Assembly (NCBI RefSeq): GCF_001449115.1
Contig: NZ_LAIJ01000009.1
Location: 1,139,763 to 1,203,762, forward strand
DNA length: 64,000 bases
Reading direction: 5' to 3'
Source of the DNA: Occallatibacter gabretensis
Lineage (GTDB): Bacteria > Acidobacteriota > Terriglobia > Terriglobales > Acidobacteriaceae
In this document: one piece after another, positions 34,506 to 43,976 of the stretch
How the letters are laid out: every line of letters begins with the position of its first letter
How positions within the stretch are numbered: the first letter of the stretch is position 1
The notes under the pieces: generated by a model
Told to the model about the DNA's origin: nothing
The model's input: only the letters and a program-made list of their open reading frames with translations
The model's database searches: none
Program-made: the position numbers and the translations under genes

Positions 34506-35870
34506 TCACCCGCCAAATAGCTCCCGTACCATCGCCATCGCTTCATCCTGTGTATGGATCGCACCCTCAAGCTGCGCATCCTCCACCGCGTGTAGAATCT
34601 CCTTGAAACGCGGGCCCGGTGCATATCCCGCCGCAATCAGCTCACGGCCCGTAAGCAGCGGATCGGGGCGGACAGTCTCTTCGGGCATCGCCTCGTACTG
34701 CTCCCGCACGAAATTCCAGTGGTCCAGGTTGCCGCTCCCAGCCATGCAATCCATCTTGTGCAGCGCCAGGTGCTGCGGAAATTCCTCCAGCCGGAAGAAT
34801 CGCTTCAGCGTCGAGTGCTTCATGTGCGGGGCATCGGCAAATCGCATATGGTTCTCGATCAACGCCAGAATCTGCTGCGTCTCATCGTTCGAAAATCGAA
34901 ACCGCTGGCAGATCTCCGCGCCAATCGCCATACCAACCTCCACGTGGCCGTCGAAACGAATTCTGTCCGCCGCAACGCGAAAGGTCGCCGGCTTGCCAAC
35001 ATCATGCAGCAGCGCACCCCACGCCAGCGTCATCGGCGCGCCGGCTTCAAGCTGGTCGAGCAGCATCAGCGTGTGCGTCCATACATCGCCTTCCGGATGA
35101 AACTGTGGAGGCTGCTGCACACCTTTCATCTTTGCAATCTCGGGCAGCACTTCCGTTAGCAATCCAGTCTCATCCAGCAACTCAAAAGCTCGTCGCGCAT
35201 GGCCCTCTGTGAGCATTTTGGTCAGCTCGTCGCGCACCCGCTCACGGCTAACCGATGAAATCTTCGGCGCCATCGCGCGAATCGCAGCCAGCGTCACCGG
35301 CTCAATCGCAAATTCAAACCGCGCGGCAAAGCGCACAGCACGCAGCAATCGTAGCTGGTCCTCTTCAAACCGCTGCACCGGCTCGCCAATCGCTCGAATT
35401 ACACCTGCGTCAAGATCCTCGAGACCATGAACGTAATCAAGCACTGCGTGCCGCAGCTCTTTGGAAGAGAACTGTGGCGCTGCAAGCGGATCAAGCAGCA
35501 GACCATTGATCGTGAAATCGCGTCGCTCCACATCCTCTTCAGCACTGAGCGTATAGCGCACCGAATCCGGCCGCCGCCCATCGGAGTAGGCTCCATCGAA
35601 GCGAAAAGTAGCTACTTCGGTGACAGTCTCTTCATCGGCCACGAGAACAACACCGAAATGCGCGCCTACAGCAAAGGTGCGCGGAAAGCTGGCAAGTACA
35701 ACATCCGGCGTAGCCGAAGTAGCCACGTCATAGTCATGCGGCTCGCGACCCATCAGAAGGTCGCGAACGCAACCACCCGCGAGATAGGCTTCATATCCGG
35801 CTGCCTGCAATGTGCGAGCGATGTGCAACGCGGCGGCGAATTTGGATGTATGTACAGACATCTGCTTCAT
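34506..35870 (-). CDS. cca: tRNA nucleotidyltransferase / poly(A) polymerase family protein with HD domain
   Basis: A 454-residue class II nucleotidyltransferase. The head has YLAGGCVRDLLMGREPHDYDVAT with the two metal-binding aspartates, then RRDFTINGLLLDPL and EDQLRLLRAVRFAARF. A C-terminal HD phosphohydrolase domain follows (LAWGALLHDVGKPATF). It most likely adds or repairs CCA at tRNA 3' ends; poly(A) polymerase cannot be excluded, as I have not seen a second copy. The start may be 35870 or three codons later at 35861. It diverges from tsaD across 40 bases. Confidence 0.9.
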   Translation of the reverse strand: MKQMSVHTSKFAAALHIARTLQAAGYEAYLAGGCVRDLLMGREPHDYDVATSATPDVVLASFPRTFAVGAHFGVVLVADEETVTEVATFRFDGAYSDGRRPDSVRYTLSAEEDVERRDFTINGLLLDPLAAPQFSSKELRHAVLDYVHGLEDLDAGVIRAIGEPVQRFEEDQLRLLRAVRFAARFEFAIEPVTLAAIRAMAPKISSVSRERVRDELTKMLTEGHARRAFELLDETGLLTEVLPEIAKMKGVQQPPQFHPEGDVWTHTLMLLDQLEAGAPMTLAWGALLHDVGKPATFRVAADRIRFDGHVEVGMAIGAEICQRFRFSNDETQQILALIENHMRFADAPHMKHSTLKRFFRLEEFPQHLALHKMDCMAGSGNLDHWNFVREQYEAMPEETVRPDPLLTGRELIAAGYAPGPRFKEILHAVEDAQLEGAIHTQDEAMAMVRELFGG

Positions 35871-35910
35871 TGTCGCGTTTTAGCAAGATCTTCGCAATTA
35901 AACTGGAAGC

Positions 35911-37116
35911 ATGGGCAAGGGCCTCATTCTGGGCATTGAAAGCTCGTGCGACGAGACAGCCGCCGCAGTGGTGGAACTCGGCGTGCGGACGCTTTCGTCA
36001 GTCGTAGCCTCGCAAATTGATACCCACTCACGTTATGGCGGCGTAGTACCGGAGCTGGCCAGCCGCGAGCATCTGCGCGCCATTGTGCCCGTGGTGGATG
36101 CGGCCCTGAAAGAAGCCGGTGTTGGACTCAGTGATCTGGATGCGATTGCGGTCACGAGCGGACCGGGACTTGCAGGCGCACTGCTGGTTGGCATCACTTA
36201 CGCCAAGGCACTGGCTTTCGCAGAAGATCTGCCGGTAATTGCAGTGAACCATCTGGAAGGTCATATTCATGCGGTGCTCTTGCACGAACATGAAGCTGGA
36301 ACAGAAAGAAGTCCGCTGGATGCGAAGTCTGCTGCCCTTGCGCTGGTTGTCTCCGGCGGCCACACGCATTTGTATTTAGCCGAACTCCAGAAACAAGGCT
36401 GGACGTACCGCTTAGTTGGCCGCACTTTGGACGATGCGGCGGGCGAAGCCTACGACAAGGTAGCGAAGCTGCTGGGCCTCGGCTATCCAGGCGGGCCATG
36501 GATCGATGCGCTGGCGAAGTTTGGCGATCCGAAGGCTGTTCCGTTCGCCTTTGCGCGGATCAAGGACAAGGTGCATCTGCGCGGGAAGGCTCCACGCACC
36601 AAAGCCGCAAAGACTGCGCCGATTGCCGAACTCGATTCTCGATTTCTGTTTTCGTTTTCCGGCATCAAGACCGCCGTTCTGCGGTATGTGGAGCTGAACA
36701 GCCTGCGTGAAGGAGTTGCAGAGCGAAGCGCAAAGATACTGGCCCGGGCCAAACCGCCGAAGACGCACGAAGAAGCACTTGCGCTTTGCCCGCAAGCGGT
36801 GCTGGACCTGATCGCCAGTTTTCAGTTTGCAGTCATTGGCGATCTGATGAAGAAAACCTTCGCAGCGGCAGAGTCGCTAGGTGTAAAGCACATCCTGGTG
36901 ACCGGTGGTGTGGCGGCAAACCGGGAACTGCGTGAGCGCTTTACGAAGGAAGCGTCCCGTCACGGAGTGACAGTGGCATTTCCCACACTGGCGCTATCTA
37001 CGGACAATGCCGCGATGATTGCGGCTGCGGCATGGCCGCGCTTTCAAGCGGGCGAGTTTGCGGAAACTGCGCTGTCAGCTGATCCATCTCTGGCGCTGGG
37101 CGTCCCAAACAAATAG
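35911..37116 (+). CDS. tsaD: tRNA N6-threonylcarbamoyladenosine transferase TsaD
   Basis: A 401-residue ASKHA-fold enzyme that transfers threonylcarbamoyl to A37 of ANN-decoding tRNAs with TsaB and Tsa[18 protein letters not shown] opens the protein; iron/zinc ligands His114 and His118 are in [39 protein letters not shown] and [15 protein letters not shown] are all present. It is about 60 residues longer than usual. The extra sequence is in two places: a basic insert [19 protein letters not shown] before [12 protein letters not shown], and another, [18 protein letters not shown], before the next helix. Confidence 0.96.
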   Translation: MGKGLILGIESSCDETAAAVVELGVRTLSSVVASQIDTHSRYGGVVPELASREHLRAIVPVVDAALKEAGVGLSDLDAIAVTSGPGLAGALLVGITYAKALAFAEDLPVIAVNHLEGHIHAVLLHEHEAGTERSPLDAKSAALALVVSGGHTHLYLAELQKQGWTYRLVGRTLDDAAGEAYDKVAKLLGLGYPGGPWIDALAKFGDPKAVPFAFARIKDKVHLRGKAPRTKAAKTAPIAELDSRFLFSFSGIKTAVLRYVELNSLREGVAERSAKILARAKPPKTHEEALALCPQAVLDLIASFQFAVIGDLMKKTFAAAESLGVKHILVTGGVAANRELRERFTKEASRHGVTVAFPTLALSTDNAAMIAAAAWPRFQAGEFAETALSADPSLALGVPNK

Positions 37117-37152
37117 AGTGAAGATCGAACTCATTTCTACCAGGGACCAACC

Positions 37153-38793
37153 ATGACAAAGAGATGGGCAGCAGTATGTGCGGCGTTCGGGCTGGCGCTG
37201 ACAGCGTCGGGTTGCGGTAGCGAGATGGCCGCAATGCCACCGACTGCGCCTGTGACTTCCTACGTGCTGACGGTCAATTCCATTGATCCGGCAAGCGGCG
37301 CGGAGATTACAGCGACACCTGCGGATGCGAACAGCCAGGAAAACGGGACCACTGCGTTTACGCGCAGTTACACCGCTGGCACAACTGTGACACTGACAGC
37401 TACGGCTACAGCTGGAGGAAGCAACTTTTCCTCGTGGACAGGTTGTACAAGCACGAACGGCGCGAGTTGCTCGGTGACGATGAGCGCAAACGCAACTGTA
37501 ACGGCGAATTATGTATCGCCACACACCCCAACAGCCTATTACGTGAGCGGGACCGGCAACGACTCCGCGGATGGACTGACGACTGCGACTGCATTCCTGA
37601 CGCTGCAGCACGCGGCAAACAAGACGCAGCCGGGTGACACGGTGTATGTGATGAATGGAACGTACACGAATTCCTGCGTGGGCTGTGACGTGCTGGATAT
37701 TACAACGCCTGGTACAGCGAGCGCGTGGATCACATTTACAGCGCTTTCAGGGCAGACGCCGAAGATCCAGTTCAATGGCTGGCAGGGAGTTCACCTTCTC
37801 TCAACGGCGGCATATATCGAGGTAAGCGGCTTTGCAATTGAAGGCAACAACTACAACGTGACGTTAGCGGGCGCACAGAACCAGTCGACGACCAATCCTG
37901 ACCCGGCATACAACGGCAACTGCATTGCATCGGATGGGCGGCAGGGTACGGCCACGCAGAGGCCGCATCATCTCCGAATCCTGAACAATACAATCTGGGC
38001 ATGCGGGGGAGCAGGCGTCGGGATCATTCAATCGGATTACACGACGATCAGCGGCAATACGATCTACGACACGAGCTGGTATTCGATTTACGGCTCGAGC
38101 GCGATCTCGACCTTTCAGGACTGGAATTCGGATAACTCAACCGCGACGAAGATGGTGATTACGGGAAATCGTATCTTTAATAATGCTCAGCTAATTCCAA
38201 CGGTGGGTGGAACCATAATTACCGATGGTGAAGGCATCATCGTGGATACAAACCGCAACTCGTCTTACGACCCGACCATTGGTATTCCGGCATACACGGG
38301 GCGTACCTACATTGCGAACAATGTGATTTACGGCAACGGCAGCGCGGCGATTGAGGCGTTTCAGAGCGACCACGTGGATGTAGGCTACAACTCGGCGTAT
38401 CAGGATCTGACGGTTCGAGACGTGACCGGGCGCGGCGAGATGAATGTCAACGCGGCATCGGACGTGAATGTGGTGGGGAACATCTTTTACGCTCCTTCCG
38501 GACAGAATCCTGCGACGGTTCTGTCGAATACCAGCGCGATTCTGCTGGACTACAACCTGTACTACAACGGCGTGCTGTATCCGGGTACGGTGAGTGGACC
38601 GCATGATCTGACTGCCGATCCGCTTTACGTTGACCCGGCTGACGCGAACCGTTTCAACGTGCTGCTGGCGGTGCAGCCGGCGAGTCCAGCGGTAGGCTCG
38701 GGGACTTCACAGCTTGCGCCCCCGACGGATTTTCTGAACCATCCTCGTCCCGGGCCGACGGGATATGACCGCGGGGCGTATCAGCAGCAATGA
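37153..38793 (+). CDS. Right-handed beta-helix lipoprotein with InlB-like repeat
   Basis: A 546-residue exported protein. MTKRWAAVCAAFGLALTASGC ends in a plausible lipobox (Cys21). Residues about 32-118 form an immunoglobulin-like repeat of the divergent InlB B-repeat type (GTTVTLTATATAGGSNFSSW ... CSVTMSANATVTANY). The rest is a right-handed parallel beta-helix: AYYVSGTGNDSADGLTTATA, ITFTALSGQTPKIQFNGWQG and many N-x-I-Y/V-x-G-N turns, as in pectate-lyase-like and DUF1565 proteins. A polysaccharide lyase or binding role is likely, but catalytic residues cannot be assigned. It follows tsaD by 36 bases. Confidence 0.83.
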   Translation: MTKRWAAVCAAFGLALTASGCGSEMAAMPPTAPVTSYVLTVNSIDPASGAEITATPADANSQENGTTAFTRSYTAGTTVTLTATATAGGSNFSSWTGCTSTNGASCSVTMSANATVTANYVSPHTPTAYYVSGTGNDSADGLTTATAFLTLQHAANKTQPGDTVYVMNGTYTNSCVGCDVLDITTPGTASAWITFTALSGQTPKIQFNGWQGVHLLSTAAYIEVSGFAIEGNNYNVTLAGAQNQSTTNPDPAYNGNCIASDGRQGTATQRPHHLRILNNTIWACGGAGVGIIQSDYTTISGNTIYDTSWYSIYGSSAISTFQDWNSDNSTATKMVITGNRIFNNAQLIPTVGGTIITDGEGIIVDTNRNSSYDPTIGIPAYTGRTYIANNVIYGNGSAAIEAFQSDHVDVGYNSAYQDLTVRDVTGRGEMNVNAASDVNVVGNIFYAPSGQNPATVLSNTSAILLDYNLYYNGVLYPGTVSGPHDLTADPLYVDPADANRFNVLLAVQPASPAVGSGTSQLAPPTDFLNHPRPGPTGYDRGAYQQQ

Positions 38794-38898
38794 CAAACGA
38801 GCAGTGACAAACGGGTGTAAGGTGCGCTGCTACAATCGGTAAGGCCCTCAACCACTCCGGAATTTCCGGGCCGGAATCTACTGTAGAAGCTCTGCTTG

Positions 38899-40371
38899 AT
38901 GACCCTCCGCCTCTTTAACACTCTCACCGGACAACTGGACGAGCTCTCGCCTGCTAACGGCGGCGAGCTGCGGATGTACGCCTGCGGACCTACGGTTTAC
39001 GACTACGGGCACATCGGCAACTTCCGCACATTTCTGCAGGTGGATGTGCTGCGGCGCTTTCTGAAGCTGACCGGAGTGCCGGTTCGCCACGTGATGAACA
39101 TTACGGATGTGGATGACAAGATCATCCGCAACGCGGCTGAGCTCGGGATTTCGATTGGCGAGTACACGCCGAAGTTTGTGGATGCCTTCTTCGAGGACCT
39201 CGATTCACTGCGCGTGGAGCGGCCTGAGTTCATTGCTCGTGCTACCGAACATATTGAAAAAATGGTGCAGCTGATCCAGAGGCTTGAGGCTGCGGGCGCG
39301 GCATATAAGACCGAGGATGGAAGCTGGTACTTCCGGCTGAAGTCGTTTCCTGAATACGGCAAGCTGAGCAAAAAAGATCTTACGGGCATTGAGGACGGCG
39401 CCCGGGTGGACGTGGACGAGTACGAGAAAGACTCGGCGCGCGACTTTGCGCTTTGGAAAGCTGTGAAGCCGGGCGAGACATCGTGGGATACGGCGATCGG
39501 GCGTGGGAGGCCGGGGTGGCACATTGAATGCTCGGCAATGTCGATGGAGTTTCTGGGCGAAAGCTTCGACCTGCACGCCGGTGGTGAGGACCTGATGTTT
39601 CCGCACCATGAGAACGAGATTGCACAGAGCGAGACGGCGACGAAGAAACCCTTAGCGCGGCACTGGATGCATGTACGCTTCCTGCTGGTCGACGGCAAGA
39701 AGATGTCCAAGAGCGATGGCAACTACTACACGCTGCGCGACCTGCTGCTGAAAGGCTATAAGGCTTCGGCGGTGCGGATGGCGCTGATCTCGGTGCCGTA
39801 CCGGCATCAGCTGAACTTTACCTTCGACGGATTGACCGAAGCGACGAATGCGATTGACCGGCTGCGAACCTTCCATGAGCGTGTGACTAAAGCCGCGTTG
39901 CCCACGGGCGAGAGCGAGGCGATGCAGCAGGCGGCAGCGAAGGCGCGGGCTGAGTACTTTGCTGCGCTGGCGAACGACTTGAATACGGCGGATGCGCGTG
40001 CGCCAATCTTTGACCTGGTGCGGGCGGCGAACACGGCGCTCGACAAAAACGAGTTTCTGGCCGGAGACCGCGAGGCGGTGCTGGCGACGCTGAAGGACTT
40101 CGACGCGGTCTTTGATGTGCTCGAGGACCGCGATGCTGGGCCGACGGAGCGGGCTGTTGCGTGGGCACAGGCTGACGGCCGCGAGGTGGCTGCGGAGCTG
40201 TTGACGCGCCAGGGGCTGAGCGATGGGGAGATTGATGCGCTTGTGGCCGAGCGGACGCAATCCAAGAAGCAGCGGAATTTTGCGCGCGCCGACCAGATTC
40301 GCAACGAACTGGCGGAAAAGGGCATCCTCATCGAGGATTCCAAAGACGGAGTGCGGTGGAAGCGGAAGTAG
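38899..40371 (+). CDS. cysS: Cysteinyl-tRNA synthetase
   Basis: A 490-residue class I aminoacyl-tRNA synthetase. MYACGPTVYDYGHIGNFRTF holds the zinc-binding Cys and the HIGH motif as GHIGN; WHIECSAMSMEFLG and GGEDLMFPHHENEIAQSE hold the other zinc ligands; KKMSKSDGNYYTLRDLL is the KMSKS loop. The C-terminal DALR-like domain and the anticodon-binding end (ARADQIRNELAEKGILIEDS) are complete. The ATG at 38899 is chosen over the TTG before it. Length is near the usual 460-490. Confidence 0.97.
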   Translation: MTLRLFNTLTGQLDELSPANGGELRMYACGPTVYDYGHIGNFRTFLQVDVLRRFLKLTGVPVRHVMNITDVDDKIIRNAAELGISIGEYTPKFVDAFFEDLDSLRVERPEFIARATEHIEKMVQLIQRLEAAGAAYKTEDGSWYFRLKSFPEYGKLSKKDLTGIEDGARVDVDEYEKDSARDFALWKAVKPGETSWDTAIGRGRPGWHIECSAMSMEFLGESFDLHAGGEDLMFPHHENEIAQSETATKKPLARHWMHVRFLLVDGKKMSKSDGNYYTLRDLLLKGYKASAVRMALISVPYRHQLNFTFDGLTEATNAIDRLRTFHERVTKAALPTGESEAMQQAAAKARAEYFAALANDLNTADARAPIFDLVRAANTALDKNEFLAGDREAVLATLKDFDAVFDVLEDRDAGPTERAVAWAQADGREVAAELLTRQGLSDGEIDALVAERTQSKKQRNFARADQIRNELAEKGILIEDSKDGVRWKRK

Positions 40372-40417
40372 CTCGCTGTTCATTTTCGACCCAGGCCACG
40401 AGCAGTAAAATCCTCCT

Positions 40418-40963
40418 ATGGAAGCGAATGAAGCTCAGGAGTTGCAGGAGCATGCCGAGCATGGCGCGAGTGAATCGTCCATGCGGCCGGTGGCGTTTAC
40501 GATGGCGGTGCTGGCCGCGATAGTGGCGATCACCACTGTGCTTGGTCACCGGACGCACACCGAGGCGGTGCTGACGCAGAACAAGGCCACGGACCAGTGG
40601 AATCTCTATCAGGCGAAGAAGATTCGCGCGAGCGATATGGGGTTGATCGCTGATCTGCTGCACGTGGTGACCGTGACGGACAAGGACACGGCGCAGAAGA
40701 CGCTGAAGGCCTATGCCGACCACGAGGCCAAGTGGGACGCTGACCTGAAGGAAGAGCAGGAGAAGGCCGAGGAGCTCGAGAAGAAAGTGGATAAGGCTGA
40801 GAAGAAGGCCAACGGCTTCGACCTGGGCGAGACACTCCTTGAGATTGGCCTGGTGATCACGTCCATAACGCTGCTGACCAAGAGCCGAATCTACTGGTAC
40901 TTCGGGCTGGCGTTTGCGCTGGCCGGGCTTGTGATGGCTGGTTCGGCGTTTCTGATTCCGTAA
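40418..40963 (+). CDS. DUF4337 family membrane protein
   Basis: A 181-residue protein with a short polar head, a membrane helix at about 24-41 (AFTMAVLAAIVAITTVLG), the conserved LTQNKATDQWNLYQAKKIR segment of DUF4337, a charged coiled coil (about 105-138, EEQEKAEELEKKVDKAEKKA) and two C-terminal helices. The family function is unknown. It lies 46 bases after cysS and may share its transcript. Confidence 0.85.
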   Translation: MEANEAQELQEHAEHGASESSMRPVAFTMAVLAAIVAITTVLGHRTHTEAVLTQNKATDQWNLYQAKKIRASDMGLIADLLHVVTVTDKDTAQKTLKAYADHEAKWDADLKEEQEKAEELEKKVDKAEKKANGFDLGETLLEIGLVITSITLLTKSRIYWYFGLAFALAGLVMAGSAFLIP

Positions 40964-41611
40964 ACCACGGAAAGTACCGCATAGTAATATGCGCAGGTTG
41001 TGAAATGTTCCGATAAAATTAATATTTTCAATTCTTTAGAAGAGATTATGCCGAATTACGCCGTGGACTTTGGGGGAGGGAGTGGGGGTCTGTGTTTCCT
41101 ATTTCTTCGCCGCCCATGAAATTGCGCAAATCCAGGGAAATTCTACCCCTGAAGCGAATGGTTTCGCTGGAAATTCCGTCACTCTGCTGTGGCTTTTCGG
41201 CTTATTCTTAGTTTGGCGTGAGGCGTAGAAATAATGCGCAAAGTGGGCGAACTTTTTGTGTCTCTAAAGTCAGTGGGTTAGAAAATAGTTTTTGTTTTGC
41301 CTCTTACAAGATTCGCTGGAGGCGCGGAGAGCGTCTCCGTAGGAACGAGTGACGAGAAGCCGACATCCCGGTTCTCAACCGTTCAGCGAAGGATCGGCCT
41401 TGCTTCGCTCTAGACCATCCGTGTAGCCTCTTCACAGCCGCGAAAAACGACAGCCTGACCTTAGCAACCCGCTTGGCAGGTTGTCGAATACACGTCAGCC
41501 ACACTCTTCGTGGTTCGGCCAGCGTCTCCGAAAAGCAACTGCCTGATATTCCAGTAGGCAATCGCAGCAGCCAGCACTCACGATGCTGGTTGCAACAAAA
41601 GGAGCGCAAAC
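40964..41611. other. Gene-free A+T-richer gap of 648 bases
   Basis: No convincing gene on either strand; the longest frame, 106 codons on the minus strand, has an odd Cys/Arg-rich composition and no ribosome binding site. A G-rich run (GGGGGAGGGAGTGGGGG near 41070) has three G tracts, one short of a quadruplex. The base composition becomes more A+T-rich here and stays so through the next two genes. Confidence 0.55.
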
Positions 41612-42742
41612 ATGCAAAATCCAATCACAATCATTGGCGCCGGACTGGGCGGCCTCACACTTGCCCGTATTCTTCATCTTCATGGGATTACAGCCACGGT
41701 GTATGAAGCGGAAGCGTCGGTTCATGCCAGAGCGCAGGGCGGACTCTTAGACATTCACGAACACAACGGACAAATTGCTCTCAAGAACGCGGGTTTGTTT
41801 GACTCATTCGCTCGACTCGTCCGCCCTGGAGAAGATGCAAAACGCATTGTCGATCAAAACGGATTGGTTCTATTCGATAAAGCCGGTGGTCATTCCGACA
41901 AGCGTCCCGAAGTGGATCGGGGCGAACTTCGGAGACTTCTGATCGATTCAATTCCAAGCAGCACAATCCAATGGAACCACAAGGTAACGGACGTGACAGG
42001 AATCGACGGCGGAAGATATCAAATCACTTTTTCGAACGGCTCGAAGGTTATCGCTGACGTTGTCGTGGGGGCCGACGGCGCCTGGTCGAAGATTCGTCCA
42101 CTACTTACCGATTCAAAGCCAGCCTACACTGGCACCTGTTTTATCGAAACATTCCTGTCCGATGGAGATACGCGCTATAAGGCAAGTTCGGATGCTATCG
42201 GCAGCGGCACGCTCATGGCAGTGGCTCCGGGCAAAGGCATCCTAGCGCATCGCAATGCGGATGGAAGCCTGCACATTTATGTTGCTCTGAATAAGCCAGA
42301 AGAATGGATTGCTTCCATCGACTTCCGCGACGCAAACGCTGGTTTGTCCCGTCTCGCTCAGCAGTTCAAAGGATGGGCCCCCCAACTCACGGCCCTCATT
42401 ACGAATAGCGAAATCGAGCCCGTGCTGAGACCCATCTATGCTCTTCCGGTTGGACTTCGATGGGACCGGGTGCCCGGCGCAACTTTGATTGGTGATGCGG
42501 CGCATCTGATGTCCCCTTTCGCAGGTGAAGGCGCCAACCTCGCGATGTATGATGGCGCGGAATTGGCCCGAGCGATCCTCGCCAATCCTGATGATGTCCA
42601 AGCCGCACTTGCTGCCTATGAAAACGACCTCTTCCCCCGAAGTGAGGAGTTTGCTCGAGAAACTGCGGAGAACCTCAAACGGTTTTTCGACGATACCGCG
42701 CCCCAGAGCGTCGTGGACCTGTTCAACAAGCATCTTGCATGA
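41612..42742 (+). CDS. FAD-dependent monooxygenase of the TetX-like group
   Basis: A 376-residue class A flavoprotein monooxygenase. [18 protein letters not shown] binds [23 protein letters not shown] closely follows the GGTLDLHxxxGQ pattern of Tet[16 protein letters not shown] is the DG-region counterpart; [19 protein letters not shown] is the GD motif. TetX hydroxylates tetracyclines; close relatives act on other aromatic polyketides or phenols, so resistance is not proven. AGGAGC lies eight bases before the ATG. By eye the gene is A+T-richer than its upstream neighbours, which fits recent transfer. Confidence 0.87.
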   Translation: MQNPITIIGAGLGGLTLARILHLHGITATVYEAEASVHARAQGGLLDIHEHNGQIALKNAGLFDSFARLVRPGEDAKRIVDQNGLVLFDKAGGHSDKRPEVDRGELRRLLIDSIPSSTIQWNHKVTDVTGIDGGRYQITFSNGSKVIADVVVGADGAWSKIRPLLTDSKPAYTGTCFIETFLSDGDTRYKASSDAIGSGTLMAVAPGKGILAHRNADGSLHIYVALNKPEEWIASIDFRDANAGLSRLAQQFKGWAPQLTALITNSEIEPVLRPIYALPVGLRWDRVPGATLIGDAAHLMSPFAGEGANLAMYDGAELARAILANPDDVQAALAAYENDLFPRSEEFARETAENLKRFFDDTAPQSVVDLFNKHLA

Positions 42743-42937
42743 ATGCAGGTACCCCGTTACTCCTAACAAGCGCGTCCTTTGCTCCCTCTGAAAAGCGGCT
42801 ATGCTGAGGATGACCCGACTTGCACGGAATAAATAGCCACACGGTGCTGCTGGGATATTCTGATTGACTATGGGACGAAGCTCCCGAAGCGGTTACGGAC
42901 CCATCGTTAGCCATCGCCGAGACAGTTGAGGACATTC

Positions 42938-43753
42938 ATGAGTCGAACTTCCGCGGAAAAACGTGCTGCTTTCCGTACTCTCCATAGCGAAGGATGCTTT
43001 GTTCTACCCAATCCATGGGACGCCGGTAGTGCTCGTGTGTTGCAGCATCTTGGATTCGCGGCCCTGGCCACTACAAGCGCAGGCTACGCCTGGTCTACCG
43101 GACGACCGGACTACGCGGTCACTCTGGAAGATGTAGTGGAGCATCTGAAGATTATCTGCAAATCGGTTAATCTTCCGGTCAACGCTGATTTCGAGAATGG
43201 CTTTGCCTCAGATCCTTTGGAACTCATGGGCAACGTCACTCTGGCGATCCAGGCCGGAGTTGCCGGCCTCTCTATTGAAGACCGCAAATTCGGTAATGTT
43301 AGAAGCCTCTATGAGACTCCTGTCGCAGTTGAAAGGATCAAGGCAGCCCGTAAAGCCATCGACGACTCAGGGGAAGAAGTCATTCTCGTGGCGCGCACGG
43401 AAGGCTTGCTCATTGATTCTTCAGAAGTCACCAAGGCGATCGACAAACTTGTAGCGCTTGCTGACGCTGGCGCGGACTGCTTGTATGCACCTGGAGTCCG
43501 CAGCAAAGATGACATCTCTGCGATGGTCAGGGCCGTTGCGCCAAAACCGCTGAATGTACTAGCTATGGGATCGGATATGAATCTCGCGGAATTCGCTGAC
43601 CTTGGCGTGCGACGCGTCAGCGTAGGCGGCGCACTGGCTTTGGCGTCCTGGAATGCGCTGATGGATGCTGCTGAAAAACTTAAAGCCGGGTCGTTTGTCG
43701 GCCGTGCTAGTGGAACAACAGGCGGCCAGCTCAACACTATTTTCGCGAAGTGA
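42938..43753 (+). CDS. Isocitrate lyase / PEP mutase superfamily enzyme
   Basis: A 271-residue TIM-barrel enzyme. FVLPNPWDAGSARVLQHLGF opens the barrel, and NADFENGFASDP, GLSIEDRKFG and LVARTEGLL are superfamily motifs with metal-binding acidic residues. It lacks the KKCGH catalytic loop of isocitrate lyase, so it is probably a PEP-mutase-like or oxaloacetate-hydrolase-like member; substrate unknown. The ATG at 42938 has GAGGA five bases upstream and is preferred over a TTG at 42926. It is 195 bases after the TetX-like gene and shares its lower G+C. Confidence 0.85.
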   Translation: MSRTSAEKRAAFRTLHSEGCFVLPNPWDAGSARVLQHLGFAALATTSAGYAWSTGRPDYAVTLEDVVEHLKIICKSVNLPVNADFENGFASDPLELMGNVTLAIQAGVAGLSIEDRKFGNVRSLYETPVAVERIKAARKAIDDSGEEVILVARTEGLLIDSSEVTKAIDKLVALADAGADCLYAPGVRSKDDISAMVRAVAPKPLNVLAMGSDMNLAEFADLGVRRVSVGGALALASWNALMDAAEKLKAGSFVGRASGTTGGQLNTIFAK

Positions 43754-43934
43754 GCTGTGCCTCGTATCCGCAAGGCGCTTTTGGTAAGCAGAGGAGTGCT
43801 GGCGTGCATTTCCAACTTGGGGAGATGTGGGGGTGCCGGTGCGTTGGTTGTGAGGGTGAAATGCAACAGGAAAGCTGGCCTTCGCTCCGCTCATCTCTCC
43901 AGGCCTAAGGCCTGATCCTGTCTGACCGGTTATT

Positions 43935-43954
43935 CCGGGGACTGAAGTCCCCGG
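43935..43954. repeat. CCGGGG...CCCCGG palindrome
   Basis: A perfect inverted repeat of nine bases per arm, CCGGGGACT GA AGTCCCCGG, in the gap after the PEP-mutase-like gene, just before a convergent gene end. A second palindrome, CAGGCCTAAGGCCTG, stands at 43900-43914. It belongs to the family seen at 32269 and 60961 and may act as a terminator for both genes. Confidence 0.75.
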
Positions 43955-43976
43955 CTCCCCCCGCTCAGCAAGTCCT

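Noticed and set aside
41065..41090. G-rich run as a G-quadruplex
   Set aside because: Only three G tracts of three or more in a row; a fourth is missing within reach.
41304..41624. 106-codon minus-strand frame upstream of the TetX-like gene
   Set aside because: Overlaps the start of a supported gene in antisense, Cys/Arg-rich composition, no start signal.
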